Translations under genes and position numbers: made by a program | The notes under the pieces: model-generated | Databases searched by the model: none | Seen by the model: only the letters and a program-made list of their open reading frames with translations | Told to the model about the DNA's origin: nothing | Assembly: GCA_017616955.1 (NCBI GenBank) | Contig: JAFZXD010000188.1 | Location: forward strand, 1 to 9,075 | Direction: 5' to 3' | DNA: 9,075 nucleotides | Source of the DNA: Eubacterium sp. | GTDB lineage: Bacteria > Bacillota > Clostridia > Lachnospirales > Lachnospiraceae | In this document: one piece after another, positions 1 to 6,644 of the stretch | Layout: the number at the start of each line of letters is the position of its first letter | Numbering within the stretch: the stretch's first letter is position 1

Positions 1-281
1 CGTCTGAGGTTCTTAGCCAGTCCGGCAGAAGCCATGGCACCATACTTACCTCCCATAACACCTGCATAGAGCGCTCCAAGGGCAAGCACGATCATAATAC
101 CTCCGTACATGAGTATCCTTGACATATCAATAGAATCCCCTTCCGAGATATCAACAACCTTTCCCATAATTATAGGAATAATGGTTTCCAATATAACTTC
201 CAAAACCATGAAAAGCGGCGTCGCAACAGATGCCTTTTTATAATCTTTTACCTCTCCAAGTATAGATTTTAATACCTTCAA
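1..281 (-). CDS. ABC exporter, fused permease/ATPase type, N-terminal part only
   Basis: Only the first 93 codons are in the window; the gene runs off the left edge. The visible protein begins LKVLKSILGEVKDYKKASVA and continues with two hydrophobic stretches, roughly residues 17-43 (with a P-L-F-M-x-L-E motif) and 54-75. This fits the first two membrane helices of MdlB/MsbA-like exporters common in Clostridia, in which a six-helix permease is fused to a C-terminal ATPase. The ATPase (Walker A, signature motif) is not visible, so the fused type is inferred from family resemblance. The start is TTG at 281-279: an AAGAGG site lies 8 bases upstream, an in-frame stop (TAA at 302-300) lies just beyond it, and no in-frame ATG comes earlier. 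Such exporters often occur as heterodimer pairs, so a partner gene may lie further left. Substrate cannot be predicted. Confidence 0.82.
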   Translation of the reverse strand, partial: MKVLKSILGEVKDYKKASVATPLFMVLEVILETIIPIIMGKVVDISEGDSIDMSRILMYGGIMIVLALGALYAGVMGGKYGAMASAGLAKNLR

Positions 282-289
282 TTTTTCGA

Positions 290-295
290 CCTCTT
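290..295 (-). promoter_or_regulatory. Ribosome binding site that fixes the TTG start of the ABC exporter
   Basis: AAGAGG on the minus strand, 8 bases before TTG at 281-279. The ATG at 300-298 is in another frame and would not give the ABC protein. Confidence 0.7.
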
Positions 296-321
296 ATCAT
301 TAAAATTCCACATAAAATACC

Positions 322-343
322 GTGACAAACTGTAGTTTACCAC
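322..343. promoter_or_regulatory. 22-base imperfect dyad upstream of the ABC exporter, possible operator
   Basis: The sequence has perfect inner arms AAACT (327-331) and AGTTT (334-338) around a GT centre, and outer arms GTG (322-324) and CAC (341-343). It lies about 40 bases upstream of the ABC exporter start. A weak -35-like TTGTCA on the minus strand (328-323) overlaps it, with only a poor -10 (TTTTAA at 305-300) 17 bases on. The position fits a repressor site controlling the exporter, as MarR- or TetR-type regulators often do. No regulator gene is visible and the function is inference. Confidence 0.3.
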
Positions 344-371
344 TTTTTCGATTCCTTTACAATTTGATAAA

Positions 372-617
372 TATATGTTACCATTCACAGTTGATGAGCA
401 TAACATAACAATCGCTGTGACTGCTTGCAGGCTAAAGCGATTGTTATGTTATGCTCAGCATTCCTGCGAAGCAGGAGCTCCGAAAACATTCGAGAGGTGT
501 CTGCAACGCAGACAATAGAGCACCGTTTATTGATTTGTATAAGCTTGCTTAATACAAATCGAAAAACGAGTGCGGACGTCTCGAATGATTTTGGAGAGAC
601 TGTGAATGTAACTATAT
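372..617. repeat. Large nested palindrome, MITE-like element or structured RNA locus
   Basis: Almost the whole stretch is self-complementary. Outer arms 377-391 (GTTACCATTCACAGT) and 599-612 (ACTGTGAATGTAAC) pair over 14 bp with one bulged C. They are flanked directly by TATAT on both sides (372-376 and 613-617), which looks like a target-site duplication but could be chance in AT-rich DNA. Inside are: hairpin A, 395-416 with 436-457, 22 bp perfect; hairpin B, 462-467 with 471-476; long stem C, 478-481, 483-486 and 487-495 pairing with 593-596, 589-592 and 579-587; and, inside C, hairpin D, 499-504 with 508-513, and long hairpin E, 520-528 and 532-543 pairing with 564-573 and 548-560 with small bulges. 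By hand count roughly three quarters of the bases are paired. No transposase or other convincing gene is encoded. Terminal inverted repeats plus a putative duplication favour a non-autonomous mobile element; a folded ncRNA or long 5' leader of the downstream oxidoreductase is the alternative. Confidence 0.75.
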
Positions 618-618
618 T
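591..618 (+). promoter_or_regulatory. Weak candidate promoter for the Gfo/Idh/MocA gene
   Basis: TTGGAG (591-596), a 16-base spacer and TATATT (613-618) lie about 50 bases before the oxidoreductase start. The -35 would sit inside the right end of the palindromic element and the -10 in the flanking TATAT repeat. The match is modest in an AT-rich context, so this is tentative. Confidence 0.25.
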
Positions 619-668
619 TAGCAATAACATAAAACTTTTAACCCAAACCCTAAAGGAGAAACTATATA

Positions 669-1694
669 ATGATTGAATTTAAAGTCGGAATAATCGGCGC
701 CGGAAATATCGCCGGCAAGATTGCAGATACACTCAACAAATTAGATGGATTCACCCCATATGCGATCGCATCGAGAGATCTCGATAAAGCAGTTGCATTC
801 GGAACCGAGTACGGCATTAAAACCTGCTACGGCTCATATGATGAACTCCTTGCAGATAAAGACGTTGAACTTGTTTATATCGCAACAGTTACATCAACAC
901 ATGCCGAACTGGCTAAGAAATGTATCGATGCCGGAAAGCCATGTCTTGTAGAGAAGCCATTCTCTTACAACCTTCAGACAACCAAAGAAGTTCTTGATTA
1001 CGCTAATGAAAAGAAAGTATTCTGCGGTGAAGCAATGTGGCTCAGATATGTACCTATGCTGAGACTTACACTTGATATAATCAATCAAGGCGAAATCGGT
1101 GATGTAAGAACTGTAATAGCCGATCTTGGTTATGATCTCAAGGGAGTTGACAGACTTACAAATATGGAGCTGGCAGGTGGAGCACTGCTTGATCTGGGTA
1201 TATATCCACTCACAGCAGTATTTATGATCATGAATGCACCTCCTGTTTCGGTAGCTTCCAATTATTCCAAGTTCAATTCAGGAGTTGATGCATATTCAAC
1301 TATCCAGCTCAGCTTCCCTAAGGGTAAGTTCGCAACCGTTGTTACATCTATCCTCGGAGAGCTTGATAACAGATGTGTCATCTACGGAACAAACGGAAGA
1401 ATTGAGATTGAAAATATCAATAATCCTCAGAAGGTTCGTGTATATGCACCAAACGGAGAAGTTACAAAGGAACTTAACCTCACTGAGAAACATATAAGCG
1501 GTTATGAATACGAGTTTATCGCAGCTCGTCAGGCTGTAATAGTAGGACATCTTGAGACGCCTGAGAATACAAGAGCAAATATTCTCAACATGTATAACTT
1601 CACAGATACAATCCGTAAAACCTGGGATGTCATCTATCCTCTTCCCGGAGAAGATGCAACTGCAGCAAGAGACCCTCAGGTTCGCAGAGTTTAG
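669..1694 (+). CDS. Gfo/Idh/MocA family NAD(P)-dependent oxidoreductase
   Basis: A complete 341-residue protein, the usual length for this family of sugar and polyol dehydrogenases. The N-terminal Rossmann fold shows VGIIGAGNIAGKIA (residues 6-19, dinucleotide-binding glycine motif). The family signature EKP is at 95-97, where the lysine normally contacts cofactor and substrate. EAMWLRYVP (121-129) and GGALLDLGIYPL (170-181) follow in the substrate domain; together they resemble the dimeric dihydrodiol dehydrogenase / 1,5-anhydrofructose reductase branch. The substrate cannot be fixed from sequence. The start ATG has AAAGGAG (652-658) ten bases upstream. The gene stands alone: it is divergent from the ABC exporter, convergent with aroD, and followed by its own terminator. 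The cytoplasmic location is inferred from the absence of a signal peptide. Confidence 0.93.
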   Translation: MIEFKVGIIGAGNIAGKIADTLNKLDGFTPYAIASRDLDKAVAFGTEYGIKTCYGSYDELLADKDVELVYIATVTSTHAELAKKCIDAGKPCLVEKPFSYNLQTTKEVLDYANEKKVFCGEAMWLRYVPMLRLTLDIINQGEIGDVRTVIADLGYDLKGVDRLTNMELAGGALLDLGIYPLTAVFMIMNAPPVSVASNYSKFNSGVDAYSTIQLSFPKGKFATVVTSILGELDNRCVIYGTNGRIEIENINNPQKVRVYAPNGEVTKELNLTEKHISGYEYEFIAARQAVIVGHLETPENTRANILNMYNFTDTIRKTWDVIYPLPGEDATAARDPQVRRV

Positions 1695-1722
1695 AAAATA
1701 TTAATATACGATATAGACGCAT

Positions 1723-1753
1723 AATAAGGCAGCCTCATACAGGCTGCCTTATT
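1723..1753 (+). terminator. Rho-independent terminator after the oxidoreductase gene
   Basis: A perfect 13-bp stem, AATAAGGCAGCCT (1723-1735) with AGGCTGCCTTATT (1741-1753), around loop CATAC, followed on the plus strand by TTATATATATTC. It begins 28 bases after the stop codon. The same stem lies just beyond the convergent aroD stop, but on the minus strand it is followed by ATGCGTC, so it is a weaker terminator in that direction. Confidence 0.88.
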
Positions 1754-1786
1754 TTATATATATTCTTTTATATATTCTAACATAAT

Positions 1787-2584
1787 CTATATCTGATTCT
1801 TTAAAAGTGCTATCAGATCTGCCGCTTCGATCTGTCCCGGAGCACTCTCTTCTCCTACAGATGCAAATGTAAGACATGCACCCGTCTCTTTTCCTTTTAT
1901 ACGAGATATCATACCATTCTCTCCCATAGAGATAAGTACGACCGGCTTAAAACACTCCTCGTTCATTCTGGTCTGAAGTTCCATCATGCGTCTTACATCA
2001 AATTCATTCTTAGGCATTACAGCAATCTTCAGAATATCTCCGCCAAGAATATCCATATCACGAAGAATCTCAACTATATCCGTGTCATGCGGTGTCTTCT
2101 GGAAGTCATGATAAGACATAACTACCTTGATTCCGGCATCATGAGCCATAGTAGCCGCACGAACAACCTTATAGTTACCACGCATAACTTCTACATCGAT
2201 CATATCTACGAGACCGCTCTCTATAACTTTCTCGTATACTCGGTCAAGATGCGTTCCTACTCTGTCATGTCTCAGTTCTCCACCTTCTTCCTCACTACGA
2301 AATGTAAAAAGAAGTAGTCTGTCAGAAAACGCTTCACGAAGCGAATTTAGAATCTCACAAAGTTTATCATTATCGGCAAGATCATCAAAATAATCAGCTC
2401 GCCACTCTATAACCGAGACCTTGAGTTCAGGATAATCCTTATATAACTCATCAAGCCTATGACACTCTTCCATTATTAATTTAGACTGTTCAAGTATGTC
2501 ATCCCTTGTCCGTCCCATAAGGGGGATGCATACGCGGGGAGAGCCATTTCCAAAGGAATACTCACCCACTTTTATTTCATTCAT
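1787..2584 (-). CDS. aroD: 3-dehydroquinate dehydratase, type I (AroD)
   Basis: Third step of the shikimate pathway: 3-dehydroquinate to 3-dehydroshikimate, through a Schiff base. At 265 residues it is close to the usual type I length. Catalytic residues are visible: E60 and R62 in VIEWRAD, R96 in TFRSEEEGG, the general base H159 in SYHDFQKTP, and the Schiff-base lysine K186 in DILKIAVMP. Substrate-binding R228, S247 and Q251 near the C-terminus (ASVGEESAPGQI) keep the spacing seen in the characterised enterobacterial enzymes. All key residues are present, so the enzyme should be active in the cytoplasm. The start ATG at 2584 has a GGGGG site (2595-2591) six bases upstream. No other shikimate gene is in the window. 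The gene has its own promoter in the gap behind the MraY-like gene and can probably be expressed separately from it. Confidence 0.96.
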   Translation of the reverse strand: MNEIKVGEYSFGNGSPRVCIPLMGRTRDDILEQSKLIMEECHRLDELYKDYPELKVSVIEWRADYFDDLADNDKLCEILNSLREAFSDRLLLFTFRSEEEGGELRHDRVGTHLDRVYEKVIESGLVDMIDVEVMRGNYKVVRAATMAHDAGIKVVMSYHDFQKTPHDTDIVEILRDMDILGGDILKIAVMPKNEFDVRRMMELQTRMNEECFKPVVLISMGENGMISRIKGKETGACLTFASVGEESAPGQIEAADLIALLKNQI

Positions 2585-2629
2585 AAAAAGCCCCCATAGC
2601 CATTACTTCTAACAGTATTAAAAATTCAG

Positions 2630-2697
2630 ATAGATGGTAAACATTATACATTAACCGCTTTAGTCTTGCAAGAAGACTAATCTAAAAATCCATCTAT
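2630..2697. repeat. Two nested inverted repeats between the MraY-like gene and aroD
   Basis: Outer arms ATAGATGG (2630-2637) and CCATCTAT (2690-2697) enclose inner arms TTAGTCTT (2660-2667) and AAGACTAA (2673-2680). The right outer arm contains the stop codon of the MraY-like gene, and the inner hairpin covers the aroD -35. There is no U-run after the inner stem on the minus strand, so it is not a standard terminator. Either an operator or an mRNA 3' end structure is possible. Confidence 0.45.
2643..2671 (-). promoter_or_regulatory. Sigma-70-type promoter for aroD
   Basis: On the minus strand, TTGCAA (2671-2666), a 17-base spacer and a consensus TATAAT (2648-2643). The predicted start of transcription is near 2636, giving a leader of about 50 bases before aroD. 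The -35 falls in the loop region of the hairpin at 2660-2680. Confidence 0.7.
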
Positions 2698-3674
2698 ATC
2701 ATGTGAATTATCACGGCTGCGATCACACAATCTATGATCTCCCATATTGTAAAGAATATTACAATCTTATATACGCTCCATCCCTTATTCTTTCTGAGTT
2801 CATCATGAAATGGGAATCTGATCTTATCCAGGAAGCTGATCTTAAATACTCTCTTAACCGCAAGCTTAAGAAGCCCCAATCCTCCATCAAAAATAAATAC
2901 AAGCGAAACAAGAAGGAAGATGAACGGATGACCCGACAGCATACATATCAGAGCTATCATATATCCGACAGTCCTCGAACCAGCATCACCCATAAGAACC
3001 GTACTTGGATACCAGTTATATGCAAGATAAGCCATCAATACAAATGCAAGAATCAAACTAAGTCCACTCTTCTCAGCCATAGCCTCTCTAAAAAGAAGAA
3101 ACATTGTGAAAAGCTCAACAGTCGCAACCGTACCACTAAGTCCGTCAACTCCATCAGTACAGTTTGTGACATTTATGGAAGCCCATATCAACATCGTTCC
3201 AAGAATTGCATATACGACAACAGGCATGTTAAATGTCATTCCAAAGAAATGAACCGTAGAAGAATTGAATACCAAAAATACCACTACAGTTGAAACCGAA
3301 AGCACCAGATCCAGGATTCCCTTAACAAGTTCTCCCCAAGGATTACTGGCTGTATCATCCAGATATCCGGTCAGCATCATTAAAAATCCAAGAACAAGAT
3401 ATATTAATGTTTCAACCGAAAAAGGAAGAAACAGCAGTGCACATAGCAGGAATATAATAACGAAAACCAGACCCGCTCCTGTTACCTTGCCATTTGACTT
3501 TTCATTTATTGCCTGACGATTTCCATCCTTGTCTACAATGAACTTTCCACCGTCACGAGGCAAAAAACGAGGCGGCTTTGCCAGCGTCAAAAACGTACCG
3601 GCAAAGCCAACCGCAGCTGCTATTACAGTGATAATTATATCTGAAAATCTACCACTTAATAAACTGTATAACAT
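2694..3674 (-). CDS. mraY: MraY/WecA-family phosphosugar-polyprenyl transferase (MraY-like)
   Basis: A multi-pass membrane enzyme of 326 residues, rich in hydrophobic helices. The family transfers a phospho-sugar from a UDP-sugar to undecaprenyl phosphate at the inner membrane face; MraY itself makes lipid I for peptidoglycan. Visible family motifs: GYLDD with D106 and D107; NCTDGVDGLSG with N171, D174 and D177; LMGDAGSRTVG with catalytic-type D230; and a last cytosolic loop PFHDELRKNKGW (288-299). Canonical MraY carries a triple histidine in that loop; here it is H290-D291-E292, so this is a divergent clade and may be a second copy beside a division-cluster mraY. No mur or fts genes are nearby. 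The start at 3674 has AGGGGA seven bases upstream. The gene follows the anchored surface protein by 28 bases and is probably cotranscribed with it. Exact acceptor and sugar are uncertain. Confidence 0.85.
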   Translation of the reverse strand: MLYSLLSGRFSDIIITVIAAAVGFAGTFLTLAKPPRFLPRDGGKFIVDKDGNRQAINEKSNGKVTGAGLVFVIIFLLCALLFLPFSVETLIYLVLGFLMMLTGYLDDTASNPWGELVKGILDLVLSVSTVVVFLVFNSSTVHFFGMTFNMPVVVYAILGTMLIWASINVTNCTDGVDGLSGTVATVELFTMFLLFREAMAEKSGLSLILAFVLMAYLAYNWYPSTVLMGDAGSRTVGYMIALICMLSGHPFIFLLVSLVFIFDGGLGLLKLAVKRVFKISFLDKIRFPFHDELRKNKGWSVYKIVIFFTIWEIIDCVIAAVIIHMI

Positions 3675-3702
3675 TCCAAAATCCCCTATCTATAAGTATC
3701 TT

Positions 3703-5469
3703 TTAAAAATCTTCCGAATCCTCATCATCTTTCAGCGGATCACTGTCTTTTCCATCCTTCTGATAATCCTCGAAAAAGTCCGAGAAATAATCATCATCGA
3801 AGAAATCGGAAAAACTGTCATCTCCAAAGAATTCTGAAATCTTATTATCCTTAAAGAGATCAAAAAACTGAGAAAAATAATCGGATATACTTTTACTTCC
3901 GTCTTCATCTTCAAGAAACTGTGCTGCATTAGGAAGTCCTACCACCTCGGATATATCATTTATAAACTTCATGAACTCCGCTGTGTTTTGAGTGAGAAAT
4001 GTATTAATTTCCTCCTCTGTTGCCGAACCAATATCCACAACCTTGAGACTTGTATCTCTCTCTGCAACCTGTGCAGCAGATGCGGTATCGAATCTCAACT
4101 CAGCTGTTGTATTCTTTCTGCCTGACTCGGATACACCTTTCATATCCAAAGTCTTACTGTCATTGTTATATGAAGCCTTAATTTCACAACTTGCCGACTG
4201 ATTTCCACCTGCCAGATTCATATTCAGATCCATGCTTGAGATAGGATTCTTTATACCTGTATTATGACTTTCAATACTGAAAGTTGCCGAATTCGCATCC
4301 TCACCGAATACATCCATCTCAACTGAGAATCCTCTGACAAACTTGCTGTCGACATAAACATCAAATGTTACAGGTCCCGAGATTGCATCATCTGCATTCT
4401 CTAATATCTGAAGCAGGGTTTCGACTCCGGACTGATCATCTTTCTGAATTCCGAACTTCTCCTGAATCTCATCATTAAATTCATCGAATATATTGAAACT
4501 GAATACATTGTCCGAATCATCAGCTCCGGGAGTCAGATCTTTCTGTTTTGACTTATTCTTTCCGCTTTTTGCCTTATCGGCATTCTTGTCACCAACATAT
4601 TCAGCTATTCCCGACATAAACTTTACAGCATCATTCTTCTGAAGAGTAACCTTATAAACTTTACAAGTTGCGGGTTCACCTGCCACAGTAACCTCAGTGG
4701 TTCCCGATTTCTTTACCTTTGCATCTCTCCATACTCCGTTGAAAAGTTTAAGGATTTCTTCCGATGCAGCGTCACTGGTAATAGTCTTAGAACCACGAAG
4801 AAGGATCTCTATGACACGAACCTTATCGGATTTAATCTCTCCGAATGTACCGGCAAGCGCCGAATTATTATATATATCTACAAAACCATTGTTATCTGCT
4901 GCTAGATATCCATCAAGGACATTTTCAACAGTAACATAAGACTTTCCGTCCTCTGAGAAAACCTTTAAAGTTGCAACACCCTCACCATTCTTAGTGATCG
5001 CAACATCTCCGGACATCTTTTCGCCGTTTCGTACTACGTCCAGACTTAAACCGGGGGTTACATCAGGATTACCCAGGTCTGAGCCATCAAATGTTATAGT
5101 ACCCGTAAGCTTACCGCCATTCATTTCAAATGCCTTTAAAGCTTCACCTGGAGCTCCCACTGTAAGGTTCTGCTCATTGTATGTTCTTCTGAACGCCGAA
5201 TATAAAGCCCTTTTCGGATTAAACAGGATAATCGTCGCACCAAAAACAAGAAGAAGTGCAGCCGCTATTATAACACCTGCGATCAAATACCTCTTGATAT
5301 GAGACTTCTTCCTGACAGGGGGGGTTGTTTCTTCTTTTTCCTGAACATATAACCCACTCTGAACATACGAAAAATCCGGATCTTCATACCTCATGGCAGC
5401 ATCTCCACTGCCTGAAGTATAAGAATCGTTTGTATCCTGCATATCATCTCTGTGCATGTTTTCATTCAT
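3703..5469 (-). CDS. Large single-pass membrane-anchored extracellular protein, unknown function
   Basis: A protein of 588 residues from the chosen start. I do not recognise a characterised family. It has an acidic, polar cytosolic N-terminus (1-52), a basic patch VRKKSHIKR (52-60), one membrane helix (about 61-83) and then a long, probably extracellular region starting NPKRALYSAFRRTYNEQN. That region is rich in alternating polar/hydrophobic segments and lysine/aspartate, with mentions such as LTGTITFDGSDL suggesting a beta-rich fold. The C-terminus is a run of S-D/E-x-FF-x-D units followed by a very acidic end. The start is ATG at 5469, because AAGGAGG (5483-5477) sits seven bases before it; an upstream in-frame ATG at 5514 has no such site. 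It lies 74 bases after buk and 28 before the MraY-like gene, which suggests an envelope role by association only. Confidence 0.85.
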   Translation of the reverse strand: MNENMHRDDMQDTNDSYTSGSGDAAMRYEDPDFSYVQSGLYVQEKEETTPPVRKKSHIKRYLIAGVIIAAALLLVFGATIILFNPKRALYSAFRRTYNEQNLTVGAPGEALKAFEMNGGKLTGTITFDGSDLGNPDVTPGLSLDVVRNGEKMSGDVAITKNGEGVATLKVFSEDGKSYVTVENVLDGYLAADNNGFVDIYNNSALAGTFGEIKSDKVRVIEILLRGSKTITSDAASEEILKLFNGVWRDAKVKKSGTTEVTVAGEPATCKVYKVTLQKNDAVKFMSGIAEYVGDKNADKAKSGKNKSKQKDLTPGADDSDNVFSFNIFDEFNDEIQEKFGIQKDDQSGVETLLQILENADDAISGPVTFDVYVDSKFVRGFSVEMDVFGEDANSATFSIESHNTGIKNPISSMDLNMNLAGGNQSASCEIKASYNNDSKTLDMKGVSESGRKNTTAELRFDTASAAQVAERDTSLKVVDIGSATEEEINTFLTQNTAEFMKFINDISEVVGLPNAAQFLEDEDGSKSISDYFSQFFDLFKDNKISEFFGDDSFSDFFDDDYFSDFFEDYQKDGKDSDPLKDDEDSEDF

Positions 5470-5476
5470 GATCCTA

Positions 5477-5483
5477 CCTCCTT
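5477..5483 (-). promoter_or_regulatory. Ribosome binding site that decides the start of the surface protein
   Basis: AAGGAGG on the minus strand, seven bases before ATG at 5469-5467. It selects this start over the in-frame ATG 15 codons upstream at 5514. Confidence 0.85.
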
Positions 5484-5543
5484 GTAAGAACACTACTGAT
5501 AACTTCCACACCACACAAATGTTCCAACAATTAAGACTTTATC

Positions 5544-6605
5544 TTAATATACCATTGCCTCTTCTTCTTTGTTCATAACACGAAGTGCGCCCTGAACAAG
5601 TGCAAGGAGCTCATCTTCTCCCGGATATATGGTAATAGGAGCGATGAATCCTACTCTATCTTTTATATCATTTGTAACAACATCACTGTAAGAGATTCCA
5701 CCGGTGATAATGATCTGATCTACCTTACCCTTAAGAACCGTAGCCTGAGCTCCGATGTCCTTACATACCTGATAGATAAATGCGTCATATACAAGCTCAG
5801 CTTTGCTGTCATCAGCTTTCATCTTAAGAACGTCTCTTGCATCATTTGTTCCAAGATAAGCATTGAATCCACCATTTCCGATAAGCTTCTTCTTTATCTC
5901 AGCCTGTGTATACTTTCCTGAGAAGCACATCTCAACAAGTGCTCCCGGAGGTACTGCACCGGCTCTTTCAGGTGAAAATGCTCCGTCACCGGAAAGTGCG
6001 TTGAATACATCAACTACTTTACCGTCTCTGTGAGCTCCAACGGATACACCACCACCCATATGAACAACTATAAGGTTAAGATCCTCATATTTCTTTCCTG
6101 TTTCCTTAGCATATCTCTTGGCAACAGCCTTCTGATTGAGCGCATGGAATATAGAAACTCTTGGAAGTTCAGGTACACCTGAGATTCTTGCAACATCATC
6201 AAGTTCGTCAACTACAACAGGATCAACTATGTATGATGGAACGCCTATCTCGTCTGCTATAGACTTAGCAAGGATTCCTCCAAGGTTAGATGCATGCTCT
6301 CCACCAACTGCATTCTTAAGATCTTCTACAAGTGCATCAGTAACTGCATATGTTCCGCTAGGGATAGGCTTAAGAAGACCACCACGTCCTACGATAACGT
6401 TGAAACTCTTAATATCCTGTCCGCTTTCCTTCAGGAAGTTCAGAATCAGGTTCTTACGAAAATCCATCTGATCTACAATCTTCTCAAACTGAGAGATTTC
6501 TTCTGTTGAGTGTCTGAGTGTCTCTTCTGACACAAGTGTTTCATCTTCAAATATTCCGAGCTTAGTTGATGTTGAACCCGGATTGATAATGAGTGATTTA
6601 ATCAT
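5544..6605 (-). CDS. buk: Butyrate kinase
   Basis: Last step of butyrate formation: butyryl phosphate plus ADP gives butyrate plus ATP, in the cytoplasm. It belongs to the acetate/butyrate kinase (ASKHA) superfamily and at 353 residues has the normal Buk length. Seen: [15 protein letters not shown] (7-21, phosphate-binding strand), GRGG (73-76), [16 protein letters not shown] (128-143), [11 protein letters not shown] (182-192), [12 protein letters not shown] (205-216), TGGISYS (301-307) and [17 protein letters not shown] (327-343). The start is set at ATG 6605: GGAGG (6619-6615) is nine bases upstream of it, whereas it directly abuts the earlier in-frame ATG at 6614 and could not serve that codon. 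It follows ptb by 39 bases, so the pair forms the classic ptb-buk operon. Branched-chain acyl phosphates are possible alternative substrates. Confidence 0.97.
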   Translation of the reverse strand: MIKSLIINPGSTSTKLGIFEDETLVSEETLRHSTEEISQFEKIVDQMDFRKNLILNFLKESGQDIKSFNVIVGRGGLLKPIPSGTYAVTDALVEDLKNAVGGEHASNLGGILAKSIADEIGVPSYIVDPVVVDELDDVARISGVPELPRVSIFHALNQKAVAKRYAKETGKKYEDLNLIVVHMGGGVSVGAHRDGKVVDVFNALSGDGAFSPERAGAVPPGALVEMCFSGKYTQAEIKKKLIGNGGFNAYLGTNDARDVLKMKADDSKAELVYDAFIYQVCKDIGAQATVLKGKVDQIIITGGISYSDVVTNDIKDRVGFIAPITIYPGEDELLALVQGALRVMNKEEEAMVY

Positions 6606-6614
6606 TCTATTCAT

Positions 6615-6619
6615 CCTCC
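6615..6619 (-). promoter_or_regulatory. Ribosome binding site that decides the buk start
   Basis: GGAGG on the minus strand, zero bases from ATG 6614 but nine bases from in-frame ATG 6605, favouring the latter. The protein then begins [11 protein letters not shown], as is typical for Buk. Confidence 0.8.
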
Positions 6620-6644
6620 GCTATAAGATTCTTCGCTTTATGAA

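Noticed and set aside
377..612. Retron ncRNA, because of flanking inverted repeats enclosing hairpins
   Set aside because: No reverse transcriptase gene is adjacent; the neighbours are an oxidoreductase and an ABC exporter.
377..668. T-box, cobalamin or other known riboswitch leader for the oxidoreductase
   Set aside because: I found no T-box sequence, B12 box or other known conserved core, and no terminator hairpin with U-run just before the gene.
385..676. Open frames on both strands across the intergenic palindrome (385-630 minus, 425-676 plus)
   Set aside because: They consist of the two arms of the folded element, lack ribosome binding sites and have no protein-like composition. The plus-strand one also runs into the start of the oxidoreductase gene.
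2660..2680. Terminator after the MraY-like gene
   Set aside because: The 8-bp stem is AT-rich and is followed on the minus strand by AGCGG rather than a U-run; it overlaps the aroD promoter instead.
2703..3837. Plus-strand open frames opposite the MraY-like gene, including one of 196 codons
   Set aside because: They are antisense shadows of a membrane protein with clear family motifs and have no ribosome sites or recognisable domains.
3992..5302. Plus-strand open frames opposite the anchored surface protein
   Set aside because: Short antisense shadows; the minus-strand frame has a strong ribosome site, membrane helix and continuous 588 codons.
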